From DATGUN01 sp035301285 (lineage in GTDB: Bacteria > Bacillota > Bacilli > Bacillales > Amphibacillaceae), in assembly GCA_035301285.1 (NCBI GenBank), contig DATGUN010000017.1, positions 1-64,000 on the forward strand: a stretch of DNA of 64,000 nt. Reading direction: 5' to 3'. Position 1 is the first letter of the stretch; each line of letters starts with the position of its first letter. This document shows positions 44,747 through 53,278 of this stretch, piece by piece. Both the position numbers and the translations under genes were made by a program. Under the pieces are notes generated by a model, which ran no database searches, was not told where the DNA came from, and worked only from the letters and a program-made list of their open reading frames with translations.

Positions 44747-45648
44747 TATATTTTTCGGATTCTCTCCATCGCTTCTTGAAAATAATCGGGCACGTCTGTT
44801 TTCATTTCCATCCATTCCATCGTAACAGGATGGTAGAATCCGATTTGATTGGCATGCAATGCTTGACCATTGAGATCAAGTGTCTTTCTTGGACCATATG
44901 TTTCATCTCCGACCAATGGATGCTGAATATATTTCATATGCACACGTATTTGATGTGTTCGACCCGTCTCCAATTGACACGCAACATATGAGTAATCCGA
45001 GAATGTTTCCAGAACATGGAAATGCGTAATGGCCTTTTTACCATCATCGACCACTTTCATGCGTTGACGATTATTTGGATCCCGTCCGATCGGTGCATCA
45101 ATCATTCCTTTTTCATGGGTGATTTCTCCATGGACAAGGGCGATATAATTCCTCATCACTGTATGATCCTTGAACTGCTTCGATAATTTTTCATGTGCCA
45201 GATCGTTTTTAGCAATAACCAGCAGTCCACTCGTATCTTTATCGAGGCGATGGACAATGCCTGGTCGTTCTTTTCCACCCATCCATGACAGATCGGCACC
45301 GTGATATAGTAGAGCATTGACCAATGTTCCATGCATATGCCCGGGAGATGGGTGTACAACCATACCTTTTATCTTGTTAACAACCAAGATATCCGCATCT
45401 TCATATAGGATATCAAGCGGAATATTTTCAGCTTCGATGGTAAATGGATCTTCCGTGGGAGTCGACCAAGAAATGTAATCATCTATCCGACAACGGTAAT
45501 TTGCTTTTATCGGTGCATTATTAACATAGACGCGTCCTTCGTCAATCCACCCCTTTATTTGTGACCTTGAATGGGTAGGATTTAGACGTGTCAGCAATTT
45601 GTCGATACGCATGTTCTCATCTTCCGGTGCCACTTTATAATCATTCAT
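44743..45648 (-). CDS. rluD: RluD-type 23S rRNA pseudouridine synthase (YlyB)
   Basis: This RluA-family enzyme has 301 residues with an N-terminal S4 RNA-binding domain (MRIDKLLTRLNPTHSRSQIKGWIDEGRV) and the catalytic motif GIVHRLDKDTSGLLVIAK with its Asp. C-terminal QLETGRTHQIRVHMKYIQHPLVGDETYG is typical. I choose ATG 45648 (after GAAAGGAA), overlapping lspA by eight bases. The exact uridines cannot be read from sequence; lspA-rluD-pyrR is a conserved order. Confidence 0.93.
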   Translation of the reverse strand: MNDYKVAPEDENMRIDKLLTRLNPTHSRSQIKGWIDEGRVYVNNAPIKANYRCRIDDYISWSTPTEDPFTIEAENIPLDILYEDADILVVNKIKGMVVHPSPGHMHGTLVNALLYHGADLSWMGGKERPGIVHRLDKDTSGLLVIAKNDLAHEKLSKQFKDHTVMRNYIALVHGEITHEKGMIDAPIGRDPNNRQRMKVVDDGKKAITHFHVLETFSDYSYVACQLETGRTHQIRVHMKYIQHPLVGDETYGPRKTLDLNGQALHANQIGFYHPVTMEWMEMKTDVPDYFQEAMERIRKIY

Positions 45649-46111
45649 GATTTTTCTTTTCCTTTCTATCATTGATGATTGTCGCTATCAATAAAAGAAT
45701 GACCCCAACGACTAAAACCGAATCTGCGATGTTGAATATAGGATAATTATATGTAAATATATTGAAATCAAGAAAATCGACAACTTCTTTTCGGACAACT
45801 CTATCAATGAAATTACCAATCGCTCCTGCCAAGACGAAACTCAAAGATAGTGCCAAAAAAGAGGATTCCCTGCCATATTTTTGCATATAATAAATAAGCC
45901 CAATAACGACTATGATTGTAATGACGTAAAAAAAGCCCATTTTCCCTTCCAAGATACCCCAAGCGGCTCCGGAATTACGATGCGAAGTGATGTGAAAGAA
46001 ATTGTCAATGACGGTTATCCGATCACCGAACTCCATATTTTTTACAATCAACCATTTTGAAAACTGGTCAATACCGATAATAATTAATGATAATAAATAA
46101 TACCAACCCAT
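45641..46111 (-). CDS. lspA: Lipoprotein signal peptidase (signal peptidase II)
   Basis: LspA cleaves prolipoproteins after lipidation. The 156-residue protein has four predicted membrane helices and the catalytic aspartates in GNFIDRVVRKEVVDFLDF, with NSGAAWGI and FNIADSVLVVGV. The ATG follows CGGAGGGG. A local extended -10 promoter lies upstream since ileS, which usually precedes it, is missing. Confidence 0.96.
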   Translation of the reverse strand: MGWYYLLSLIIIGIDQFSKWLIVKNMEFGDRITVIDNFFHITSHRNSGAAWGILEGKMGFFYVITIIVVIGLIYYMQKYGRESSFLALSLSFVLAGAIGNFIDRVVRKEVVDFLDFNIFTYNYPIFNIADSVLVVGVILLLIATIINDRKEKKNHE

Positions 46112-46151
46112 GACGTGCCCCTCCGTTCGTCTAAACTCTGACTTCTATAGC

Positions 46152-46160
46152 ATTTTACCA
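46152..46160 (-). promoter_or_regulatory. Candidate extended -10 promoter of lspA
   Basis: The minus strand reads TGGTAAAAT about 40 bases before lspA. The 246-base gap to divIVA also holds the divIVA terminator, but no T-box leader or remnant of ileS that I can detect. Confidence 0.45.
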
Positions 46161-46245
46161 TAACCGGTCACCAATATGAATTAATTTCATATCGGTATGT
46201 TCCAGAATCAAACCACTGATGACAAACGTTTTCCATGGTCTTCAA

Positions 46246-46282
46246 CGAAAAATATCCTCCTCTTATATTCAGAGAAGGATAT
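46246..46282 (-). terminator. Terminator after divIVA
   Basis: ATATCCTTCTCT and AGAGGAGGATAT form a 12-base stem (one wobble/mismatch) with a seven-base loop, followed on the minus strand by TTTTTC. Confidence 0.85.
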
Positions 46283-46357
46283 GTTACCCCGACCACTCCA
46301 TCCGTTTTTGCATGATGGGAATACAAACATTTATGTAACGGGAATAAACAAATTCAA

Positions 46358-46858
46358 TCAGTTATTTTCCGTCAATTCAAGTTCATTGCCGACTTCTTCG
46401 TCAAATAAATGCTCCCAATCATCCGAACCAATCATATCCAATTGTGCTTCAACAAGCATTTTTAAACGTGAGCGGAAAACTTTGGCCTGTTTTTTCAATT
46501 CCTCCACATCCATGGAGATACGTCGAGATTTAGCCAATGCTTCATTGATGATTCGATCAGCATTTTTCTCGGCTTCTTTAATAATCAATTTGGATTCTTT
46601 TTTGGCATTGCCTTTTACTTCTTCGGCCGATTCCTGGGCAACAAGAATGGATTTGTTCAAGGTTTCCTCGATATTGTTGAAATGTCCCAGTTTATCGTTC
46701 ATCTGTTCAAGCTTTTCATTTAGCTCTTTTTTTTCACGAATGACCATTTCATAATCTTTGATCACCTGATCCAAAAACTCATTGACTTCGTCTTCATCAT
46801 ACCCGCGGAATCCTCTGGTAAATTCTTTATTATGGATATCTAATGGTGTTAATGGCAC
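46358..46858 (-). CDS. divIVA: Septum and pole protein DivIVA
   Basis: DivIVA binds negatively curved membrane at poles and septa and positions MinJ/MinCD and RacA. The start is GTG at 46858 (166 residues, MPLTPLDIHNKEFTRGFRGYDEDEV), eight bases after AGGAGG; the upstream GTG overlaps the ribosome binding site. The N-terminal lipid-binding domain (1-55) contains Phe17 and Arg18-like residues (TRGFRGYDEDEVNEFLDQV) and the rest is coiled coil. Confidence 0.97.
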   Translation of the reverse strand: MPLTPLDIHNKEFTRGFRGYDEDEVNEFLDQVIKDYEMVIREKKELNEKLEQMNDKLGHFNNIEETLNKSILVAQESAEEVKGNAKKESKLIIKEAEKNADRIINEALAKSRRISMDVEELKKQAKVFRSRLKMLVEAQLDMIGSDDWEHLFDEEVGNELELTENN

Positions 46859-46982
46859 GATGGCCACCTCCTATCATGTTAAAAAACGTATTATTATGTT
46901 GCTTTACCCAATTTGTCAAAATATAACACATATTCGTTCGAATTAATGACATATAATAGCATATTTCTTTTTCAAAGAAGTT

Positions 46983-47762
46983 TTATTTCGCTAAAAAACC
47001 TGTTGTTACCTTCCATTTTCCTTTTTTGGACTGGCCGTTCATTGCAATGAATTTACTTCTTCCTTTGCCTCTCACCGAAATTAAATCACCTTCTTCAAGA
47101 ACGGTTTTCGTATCTTCGGTCACTTTATAATTTAATTTCACAAGTCCCTTTGAAATGTAGCTAGCAGCTTCTTTGCGCGAGAGATTGTATATTGCTTTCA
47201 TCATGACATCCAATCTGACAGACGATACTGTATGGTGTGATTCACTCCAGGATTCAGGTGTGAATATCACTTGTGAATACGGGATTTCCTTGAAATGAAT
47301 ACCAATGTTTTTGATTTTTTTCAAATTCATCATAACGTAAGATGAGATATCTTTTGTGATCATGAATTGAATATATCCATCCCTGGCATATATATCACCG
47401 AGTTTACTCCGACGTAATCCCAATGATAGAAAAGTCCCCATCACATCTGAATGAGCAATTGTCGTGAATTGGGTTGGATAACGTCCATCCAGACAACAAA
47501 GTTCAAAGTCGTCATTGTCTATCTGCTCGTAATAAGGCGCAATGATAGCTCGTTTACGTTCCGCCTGTTCGGGTCCACCGGAGAAATCTGATTTCACGTC
47601 TGTATTATTTTTCCCAACCAACATATCGATGATTTGTTGTTCACGCGGATCCAGAAAATCGGTCAATTTAGGTTGAAAGCTTCTTTCCACTTGGTTATAC
47701 CATGATAACACCTGGTCGATAAATGGATGTTCTTCCTTACGAAAATGTTGATATATATCCAT
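46983..47762 (-). CDS. ylmH: YlmH family S4-domain RNA-binding protein
   Basis: This 259-residue protein has a C-terminal S4 domain (VRLDVMMKAIYNLSRKEAASYISKGLVKLNYKVTEDTKTVLEEGDLISVRGKGR, about 180-235). B. subtilis YlmH binds obstructed 50S subunits and can act in ribosome quality control in place of, or next to, RqcP. The N-terminal part has the DLGY-like GRYPTQFTTIAHSDVMGTFLSLGL. It is part of the ylmC-H-divIVA block. Its start follows ylmG by six bases with a weak Shine-Dalgarno sequence. Confidence 0.94.
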   Translation of the reverse strand: MDIYQHFRKEEHPFIDQVLSWYNQVERSFQPKLTDFLDPREQQIIDMLVGKNNTDVKSDFSGGPEQAERKRAIIAPYYEQIDNDDFELCCLDGRYPTQFTTIAHSDVMGTFLSLGLRRSKLGDIYARDGYIQFMITKDISSYVMMNLKKIKNIGIHFKEIPYSQVIFTPESWSESHHTVSSVRLDVMMKAIYNLSRKEAASYISKGLVKLNYKVTEDTKTVLEEGDLISVRGKGRSKFIAMNGQSKKGKWKVTTGFLAK

Positions 47763-47768
47763 GACCCA

Positions 47769-48047
47769 TTAAAATGTCCCATTGAAAATGCTATAAATAG
47801 CCGGAAGGCCATATCGTTGAGCGAAATTGAGCAATAATATGGCGACCAACGGACTGATATCGATCATGCCAAGTGGCGGAATCACTTTTCGAAATGGCTC
47901 CAGAAATGGTTCGCATATTTTAGCTAATACTTCGCCAAAGGCTGTTTCACGAGAACCTGGAAACCAACTCATTAAAATATAGATGATAATGGCAAAACTA
48001 TATGCCGTCATCAATAAACTTAATAAATGAAAAATCTGCTCAAGCAT
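47769..48047 (-). CDS. ylmG: YggT family membrane protein YlmG
   Basis: This 92-residue integral membrane protein has two YggT-type hydrophobic segments (FHLLSLLMTAYSFAIIIYILMSW and ISPLVAILLLNFAQRYG). In plastids and cyanobacteria homologues affect nucleoid or thylakoid organisation; in Bacillus its role is unclear. It lies three bases after sepF and belongs to the division-linked ylm cluster. Confidence 0.93.
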   Translation of the reverse strand: MLEQIFHLLSLLMTAYSFAIIIYILMSWFPGSRETAFGEVLAKICEPFLEPFRKVIPPLGMIDISPLVAILLLNFAQRYGLPAIYSIFNGTF

Positions 48048-48050
48048 CCA

Positions 48051-48497
48051 TTACCAACCTCTCTCAAAGTCATCATTGGGCATTATTGATTCAGTAATAT
48101 TACCTGAAACATCAATATTATCAGGCGAACATAAAAATGTTTCGATACCCAATTTCTGTATATCGCCTTTTACAGCATATACCGTTCCACTCAAGAAATC
48201 GACAATACGTTTCTTTTGTGTATCATCGACCCTCTGCAGATTGATAATGACTGCGCGCCGATTGACGATATTATCTGCTATTTCTTGGGCCTCCTCATAT
48301 GTCCTAGGCTCGTACAGCACAACTTTTGCAGTCGCTTGCTGCATTTGCGTTAAATTGACAACGTTTTTGCCTTTTTTCTTTGGGCTGGCCTCTTGTTGCT
48401 GTTCTTCATATGAAGGTTCTGCTGTCGTATCATCAACATATTCATACTCATACTCTTCATCTGTGAAAAAAGTTTTGATTTTATTTTTCAAGCTCAT
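48051..48497 (-). CDS. sepF: Cell division protein SepF
   Basis: SepF is a membrane-bound ring-forming protein that tethers and aligns FtsZ protofilaments. The 148-residue protein has an N-terminal amphipathic helix (MSLKNKIKTFFTD), an acidic linker and the FtsZ-binding core (about 60-135), including FLSGTVYAVKGDIQKLGIETFLCSP. The ATG follows ATGAGGTG. It is part of the ylm-divIVA cluster. Confidence 0.96.
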   Translation of the reverse strand: MSLKNKIKTFFTDEEYEYEYVDDTTAEPSYEEQQQEASPKKKGKNVVNLTQMQQATAKVVLYEPRTYEEAQEIADNIVNRRAVIINLQRVDDTQKKRIVDFLSGTVYAVKGDIQKLGIETFLCSPDNIDVSGNITESIMPNDDFERGW

Positions 48498-48517
48498 CTT
48501 TTCACCTCATTTACATT

Positions 48518-49186
48518 TTATCCTACTAATTGGGTGCCGATACGTATATGTGTTGCCCCTTCTTCAATTGCTATTTCATAATCATTGCTCATCCCCATTG
48601 ACAAGTATTCACAAGGGGCATGCTCCCATTTTTTCTCCTGAATCGTATCACGTAATTCACGCAGTTTACGGAATACGGTTCGTATCGTTTCCTCATCTTC
48701 TACATGCGGTGCCATTGTCATCAGTCCTACAATCCGTATATTTTCATAGGAAGCCATATCTTGTATGAACGGAAGTACATTTTCCAGCGATAGACCATGT
48801 TTTGATTCTTCTCCACTTACATTTACCTGGACAAAACAGTCAAGAGGTATGTCCCTGCGTTTGTTGATTTCTTTGGCGAGCGACTTCCGATCAAGTGAAT
48901 GCAATTGGTCTACTTTATCAATTACCTCCTTCACTTTTCGTGATTGAAGAGTTCCAATAAAATGCCATGTGACATCCTGTACCGCATCATATTTCTCCAA
49001 AAAACCTTCCATACGATTTTCGCCAAGATTTTCAATACCTGCTTGAACTGTTTCTATTGTTCGTTCTATTGTAACATATTTCGTAACGGCAATTAGAGTA
49101 ATTTCTTCCGGATTTCGATTTGAGCGTTCACAAGCTTGTCTGATATTGTTGTCTATTGCTTGAAATTTGGTTTCTACATCCATCAT
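48518..49186 (-). CDS. ylmE: PLP-binding protein YlmE (YggS/PROSC family)
   Basis: This pyridoxal-phosphate-binding alanine-racemase-fold protein is involved in PLP homeostasis. The 222-residue chain has the PLP lysine in TLIAVTKYVTI (about residue 36) and the phosphate-binding MSNDYEIAIEEGATHIRIGT at the C-terminus. Two ATG codons are possible (MM); AGGAGCAGGATA precedes them. It lies between ylmD and sepF. Confidence 0.94.
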   Translation of the reverse strand: MMDVETKFQAIDNNIRQACERSNRNPEEITLIAVTKYVTIERTIETVQAGIENLGENRMEGFLEKYDAVQDVTWHFIGTLQSRKVKEVIDKVDQLHSLDRKSLAKEINKRRDIPLDCFVQVNVSGEESKHGLSLENVLPFIQDMASYENIRIVGLMTMAPHVEDEETIRTVFRKLRELRDTIQEKKWEHAPCEYLSMGMSNDYEIAIEEGATHIRIGTQLVG

Positions 49187-49210
49187 TATCCTGCTCCTGC
49201 ATATTATTAT

Positions 49211-50017
49211 TCATGAATGATACCCGATGAAGCCGAGCATCCGTCCCGTTTTTCCACTATCCCTCCGATGTGAAAAAAATGTTTCTGAATGGCGATATGT
49301 GCAATAATCAGTCACATCGATATTCATTTCGGAAATACCCGCTTGACATAATATTTCTTTGTTCAATTTCTTTAAATCGAATAAAAATCGATTATTATCC
49401 GTTCTTTCAGTCACGTACTCCTTGAAGGCCAAGTCTATTTTGGAAACGACTTGTTCATCAACTTCGTAATAAGGCGTTGTAATACACGGTCCAATCACCG
49501 CAAGAAGCGATGATATGTCAACGCCTAGACGTATGAAAGTCTTGACCATCTTCTCTCCTATACCCGCTACCGTTCCTTTCCAGCCTGCATGTGCGATTCC
49601 AATGTAACCACTCACCGGATCAAAGAAGAATAAAGGAACACAGTCGGCAAAAAACGCCGTATTCAATACGCCCTTTTCATTTGTTATCAATCCGTCTGTT
49701 TTCGGAATGGATGTTTCAAAGTCGACAGCACCCTTTCCTTTATCCGCTGCATGTACAATATGTATATTGGTTTGATGGGTTTGTTGCCCAGATACCCACG
49801 TGTCAACCGGAAAGGATATAAGCTTGGCGAGATGTCTGCGATTATCAATCACATTCTCATATGTGTCTTTAACATGCATACCCATGTTTAACGTATCATA
49901 GGGCCCAATACTTTTTCCACCATTTCTCGTTGTAAATCCAGCATATAAGCCAGGATGTTGTTTCTCCCATTTTTTGATCCGGAGCTGTTCGGACCCTTCT
50001 TTTTGGAGTATATCCAT
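49211..50017 (-). CDS. ylmD: Polyphenol-oxidase/laccase-domain protein YlmD (PgeF family, purine nucleoside enzyme)
   Basis: This YfiH/PgeF family protein has about 268 residues with the family histidine and cysteine set: AFFADCVPLFFFDP, GIAHAGWKGTVAGIG, GPCI and the C-terminal DVTDYCTYRHSETFFSHRRD. Members act on purine nucleosides or on mis-incorporated muropeptides. I prefer ATG at 50017 (six bases after GGGGGG); an ATG at 50044 would add nine residues and cannot be excluded. Confidence 0.9.
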   Translation of the reverse strand: MDILQKEGSEQLRIKKWEKQHPGLYAGFTTRNGGKSIGPYDTLNMGMHVKDTYENVIDNRRHLAKLISFPVDTWVSGQQTHQTNIHIVHAADKGKGAVDFETSIPKTDGLITNEKGVLNTAFFADCVPLFFFDPVSGYIGIAHAGWKGTVAGIGEKMVKTFIRLGVDISSLLAVIGPCITTPYYEVDEQVVSKIDLAFKEYVTERTDNNRFLFDLKKLNKEILCQAGISEMNIDVTDYCTYRHSETFFSHRRDSGKTGRMLGFIGYHS

Positions 50018-50070
50018 CTCCATCCCCCCAAAATTCTCCATCATCTCCTATAGTTTATCACATCGTGTCG

Positions 50071-50337
50071 TTAATTAAATCTTTTTTCCTCTAAGAGCTT
50101 TTGCTCTGTTCCTCTTATTAATATAACATCTGTTCCTATTGTTGTTATTTGATTCCATTTTACAGAAGTCTCAGTGCCTTTTGCAAAAAAGCCCCCTTTT
50201 TTATTTTGTTCCAACAGGATCAATGACGTTATATATCCGCTATCGACGTCGATTTCCAGATCATGTATATGTCCAAGTCTGCGTCCGTCTTCTATCACAA
50301 TGATTTCCTTCATTTGCAATTCAGATAGTTTGATCAT
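50071..50337 (-). CDS. ylmC: PRC-barrel protein YlmC/YmxH family
   Basis: This is an 88-residue PRC-barrel sporulation-associated protein. Features include MIKLSELQMKEIIVIEDGRRLGHIHDLEIDVDSGYI and KWNQITTIGTDVILI. AAGGGGTG lies upstream of the ATG. The ylmA gene that sits between sigG and ylmC in B. subtilis is absent. The function is unknown. Confidence 0.9.
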   Translation of the reverse strand: MIKLSELQMKEIIVIEDGRRLGHIHDLEIDVDSGYITSLILLEQNKKGGFFAKGTETSVKWNQITTIGTDVILIRGTEQKLLEEKRFN

Positions 50338-50411
50338 GTGGCATCACCCCTTATAGATATATGTATGCATAAGTTCCATCATTCATGGCAACCCGAAAAT
50401 GTTATCAGCAC

Positions 50412-50472
50412 AAAAAAGAACAATGCCTGTGGATGTAAGGGGAAATTCCCAGCTTACATCCCGCATTGTTCG
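50412..50472 (-). terminator. Terminator after sigG
   Basis: GAACAATGC plus GGATGTAAG on one side pair with CTTACATCC plus GCATTGTTC on the other, with a small internal bulge, followed on the minus strand by TTTTTT. It is a long two-part stem about 50 bases downstream of the sigG stop codon. Confidence 0.85.
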
Positions 50473-50520
50473 TCTTTGTTGTAGAGAAACCTACTTCATA
50501 TTTATAGAATTTCATATGTT

Positions 50521-51300
50521 TTATTCGAACATTTGCTTATTCATTTGGTCGATTGCTGCTTTTTCCAAGCGGGAAACCTGTGCCTGGGAAATCCCGATTT
50601 CATCTGCCACCTCCATCTGTGTTTTTCCTTGAAAGAAACGCTTGTTTAAAATCATATTTTCACGTTCATTTAAATGATACATACCCTCTTTTATAGATAG
50701 ATTGTCCACCCATGTGGCGTCCTTTTCCTTATCATCACTTAACTGATCCATAACAAAAATAGGGTCTCCGCCATCATTGTAAATCGGCTCAAACAGTGAG
50801 ACAGGGTCTTGTATAGCATCCATTGCAAATACAATATCAGCATGTGGAATGCCCATTTCTTCCGCTATTTCCATCGGTGTTGGCTCTTTAGATGTTTTAT
50901 TGATTAGCTTTTCTCTTACTTGCAAAGCTTTATAAGCAATGTCCCTTAATGATCTTGATACACGAATTGGATTATTGTCCCGAAGATATCTCCTGATTTC
51001 TCCGATGATCATGGGGACGGCATAAGTAGAAAATTTTACATTATGTCCTAAATCAAAGTTATCAATCGACTTCATCAATCCAATACAACCTACTTGGAAG
51101 AGGTCATCAACATATTCCCCTCGGTTATTGAATCGTTGGATAACACTGAGCACAAGTCTTAAATTACCATTTACCAGTTCCTCTCTCGCCGTAATATCGC
51201 CATCCTGCATTTTTGCAAACAATTTTCTCATTTCATCGTTTTTTAATACAGGTAGCTTCGATGTATCTACACCGCATATCTCAACCTTGTGTCTTGACAT
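50521..51300 (-). CDS. sigG: Forespore sigma factor sigma-G
   Basis: Sigma-G directs late forespore transcription. With the start at ATG 51300 (after GGGAGGG) it has 259 residues beginning MSRHKVEICGVDTSKLPVL, nearly identical to B. subtilis in sigma regions 2 (RFNNRGEYVDDLFQVGCIGLMKSIDNFD) and 4 (GKTQMEVADEIGISQAQVSRLEKAA). The longer frame to 51414 has no ribosome binding site. It follows sigE by 120 bases with a hairpin in the leader. Confidence 0.97.
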   Translation of the reverse strand: MSRHKVEICGVDTSKLPVLKNDEMRKLFAKMQDGDITAREELVNGNLRLVLSVIQRFNNRGEYVDDLFQVGCIGLMKSIDNFDLGHNVKFSTYAVPMIIGEIRRYLRDNNPIRVSRSLRDIAYKALQVREKLINKTSKEPTPMEIAEEMGIPHADIVFAMDAIQDPVSLFEPIYNDGGDPIFVMDQLSDDKEKDATWVDNLSIKEGMYHLNERENMILNKRFFQGKTQMEVADEIGISQAQVSRLEKAAIDQMNKQMFE

Positions 51301-51317
51301 TCTGTTCCCTCCCAGTT

Positions 51318-51365
51318 GGAGATGCTGTTCATGGACAGTATCTCCCCCTAGGAGTTTTTTTATGC
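51318..51365 (-). promoter_or_regulatory. Candidate forespore promoter and leader hairpin of sigG
   Basis: GCATA (51361-51365) and GATACT (51337-51342) on the minus strand are spaced by 18 bases and resemble the -35/-10 of sigma-F/G promoters, though the -10 is a poor match. A hairpin with GGAGAT...ATCTCC arms (51318-51345) overlaps the -10 and the start region and ends 18 bases before the start codon. It may influence the low early expression of sigG. This is inference from position. Confidence 0.4.
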
Positions 51366-51420
51366 AGAAGCTACACGAAACTGAGAGACGAAATACGACA
51401 CAAATTAACGTCACATAAGG

Positions 51421-52137
51421 CTAAACCATTTTATTAAATTCTTTTTGCAGACGACGGATGATTTTTTTCTCCAAACGAGAAATATATGACTGTGAAATAC
51501 CAAGCATATCCGCTACATCTTTCTGTGTTTTTTCTTCTTTTCCGATCAATCCAAAACGTAATTCCATAATCTGTTTTTCGCGGTCATTCAAGCTTGACAA
51601 GGCATTCTTCAGCAAATGTTTGTCAACGCTTTTGTCCAATCTCTTCGTAATCAGATCACTTTCTGTTCCCAAAACATCAGACAACCGCAATTCATTACCA
51701 TCCCAGTCAATATTAAGTGGCTCATCAAAAGAAATTTCGGTTTTCAGTTTATTATTCCTCCTTAGGTACATAAGTATTTCATTTTCAATACATCTTGATG
51801 CATATGTGGCGAGTTTGATCTTCTTTTCTGGATTAAACGTATTCACCGCTTTTATAAGTCCGATTGTTCCAATACTGATTAAATCTTCAATATTAATACC
51901 TGTATTTTCAAACTTCCGGGCAATATATACAACCAATCGCAAATTACGTTCAATCAACACCGCCCTCGCCTTTTTATCTCCCTTAGGAAGCAGGATGAGC
52001 AATTCCCTTTCTTCCTCTTTTGATAGAGGCGGAGGCAAAGCTTCACTTCCACCGATATAATATATTGCTTCAGGCTTCACTCCAAATCGTAATAAAAGCC
52101 GATACCACCAAAATTTTAAACGTGATTTTAATTTCAT
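51421..52137 (-). CDS. sigE: Mother-cell sigma factor sigma-E precursor
   Basis: Pro-sigma-E is made before septation and cleaved by SpoIIGA in the mother cell. The 238 residues start with a basic amphipathic pro-sequence (MKLKSRLKFWWYRLLLRFG, about 1-27), then YYIGGSEALPPPL, the processing region known in Bacillus. Regions 2 (DLISIGTIGLIKAVNTF) and 4 (TQKDVADMLGISQSYISRLEKK) are clear. It is 18 bases after spoIIGA, the usual spoIIG operon. Confidence 0.97.
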   Translation of the reverse strand: MKLKSRLKFWWYRLLLRFGVKPEAIYYIGGSEALPPPLSKEEERELLILLPKGDKKARAVLIERNLRLVVYIARKFENTGINIEDLISIGTIGLIKAVNTFNPEKKIKLATYASRCIENEILMYLRRNNKLKTEISFDEPLNIDWDGNELRLSDVLGTESDLITKRLDKSVDKHLLKNALSSLNDREKQIMELRFGLIGKEEKTQKDVADMLGISQSYISRLEKKIIRRLQKEFNKMV

Positions 52138-52155
52138 CTACACCACCACTCCTTC

Positions 52156-53076
52156 TTATGCTGTATAAACAGCCGCTAGTTTCATAATTTGAGGTTGTAA
52201 TAAACAATGATAGTTGTGATCCTTTGTTAAATGAGAAAATTGAATACCTACTAAAACATCCGCGATGACGATTTCCTCGTCTTCTGTGGAAATGATCAGT
52301 TTTTCAGCTTTGATAGCCAACATGAATTGACTTTCCCCCACAACGCTATGGTAAGGAATCAAATGGATATATGACTCCCAGTTCTTGGGTATGGCATCTA
52401 AGTCAAGCTCATCATGTGCTTTCTTCAGCTGTTCAAGTTCCTGTTCCTGAAACCATTGCTGCAAAAAAAATACATCACAGATGATGACCGGCTTTTTAGT
52501 TAATGGGTCCACAAGTTGATTGCCGCTGTCCATCAAACCGGTTGTATAAAGCCGTGTTTGATTGATTTCAAGTGCGACATCATATGTCTGTTCATAACTG
52601 ATTTTTTCAATGGCGTGCTTGTCCATACGATTCTTGGTGAATTTCCATACTATTGGAAAACAGATGATGACAAACAACCAGCTAACGGGCTGACCAAATC
52701 CACCGTTAAATGTCAATACTCCATTTGCCGACATCATCATTGGCTGGTTCAAAAAGTAGTGAATGCCGATTAATCCACCCCCAATCGCAAACGTTGTAAA
52801 ATAAAACAATATTAGCAATTTAGCGGTTTGATATACAGAACGGAACCGAAACGTACAAATGATGATCCCAAGCGAAAAAACAAACTTACCTATGACATTT
52901 GTAAAGAAAGTGTTTGGATAAAATAATGTAATTGGCACAAGCAAGGCTGCCAGAAAAGCACCAAGGAACAATCTCTTCCGCTTTGTCCGCTCTCGAGCCA
53001 ATGTTCCTGTGAGCATCAATAACATCATATCCAGTAAAAAATTCAATAACCAAACAGCATCCAGGTAAATGGTCAT
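52156..53076 (-). CDS. spoIIGA: Pro-sigma-E processing protease SpoIIGA
   Basis: SpoIIGA is a membrane aspartic protease that activates sigma-E in response to SpoIIR. The 306-residue protein has five hydrophobic segments in the first 145 residues and the active-site motif LMDSGNQLVDP with Asp183, which is the numbering in B. subtilis. The ATG follows AAAGGATTTAG. It leads the spoIIGA-sigE operon and is expressed in the predivisional cell. Confidence 0.96.
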   Translation of the reverse strand: MTIYLDAVWLLNFLLDMMLLMLTGTLARERTKRKRLFLGAFLAALLVPITLFYPNTFFTNVIGKFVFSLGIIICTFRFRSVYQTAKLLILFYFTTFAIGGGLIGIHYFLNQPMMMSANGVLTFNGGFGQPVSWLFVIICFPIVWKFTKNRMDKHAIEKISYEQTYDVALEINQTRLYTTGLMDSGNQLVDPLTKKPVIICDVFFLQQWFQEQELEQLKKAHDELDLDAIPKNWESYIHLIPYHSVVGESQFMLAIKAEKLIISTEDEEIVIADVLVGIQFSHLTKDHNYHCLLQPQIMKLAAVYTA

Positions 53077-53137
53077 ATTCTAAATCCTTTCCATAACTAA
53101 AAAGATAGCTTCTTGTCTGAAAGCTTGGTTAACGAGA

Positions 53138-53170
53138 AGTATATATCAATCTGAAAGCAAAGTCTGTCAT
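53138..53170 (-). promoter_or_regulatory. spoIIG promoter with 21-bp spacer (Spo0A-type)
   Basis: ATGACA (53165-53170) and TATACT (53138-53143) are spaced by 21 bases on the minus strand. The B. subtilis spoIIG promoter also has an over-long spacer and needs Spo0A~P. The complementary strand of the -35 reads TGTCATA, a partial 0A box (TGTCGAA); TGTCGGG at about 53218 is another partial match. Function is inferred by analogy. Confidence 0.65.
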
Positions 53171-53278
53171 ATCTTGTATGCATATTTCCGCTTTTTTTAA
53201 CACATTATTTGTTTGTTTGTCGGGACTTCTGATTTTGGATTTTCCTATTTAAGCCATCATGAAATCTGGAAGGAAAAG

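Noticed and set aside
46112..46357. Remnant T-box leader of a lost ileS gene
   Set aside because: No T-box core motif or specifier-loop pattern is visible; only the divIVA terminator and the lspA promoter are seen.
46197..46754. Plus-strand frame of 185 codons opposite divIVA
   Set aside because: It is the complement of the divIVA coiled coil, covers the divIVA terminator, and has no Shine-Dalgarno sequence.
46859..46867. GTG at 46867 as start of divIVA
   Set aside because: It overlaps the Shine-Dalgarno sequence; GTG at 46858 gives MPLTP as in other DivIVA proteins.
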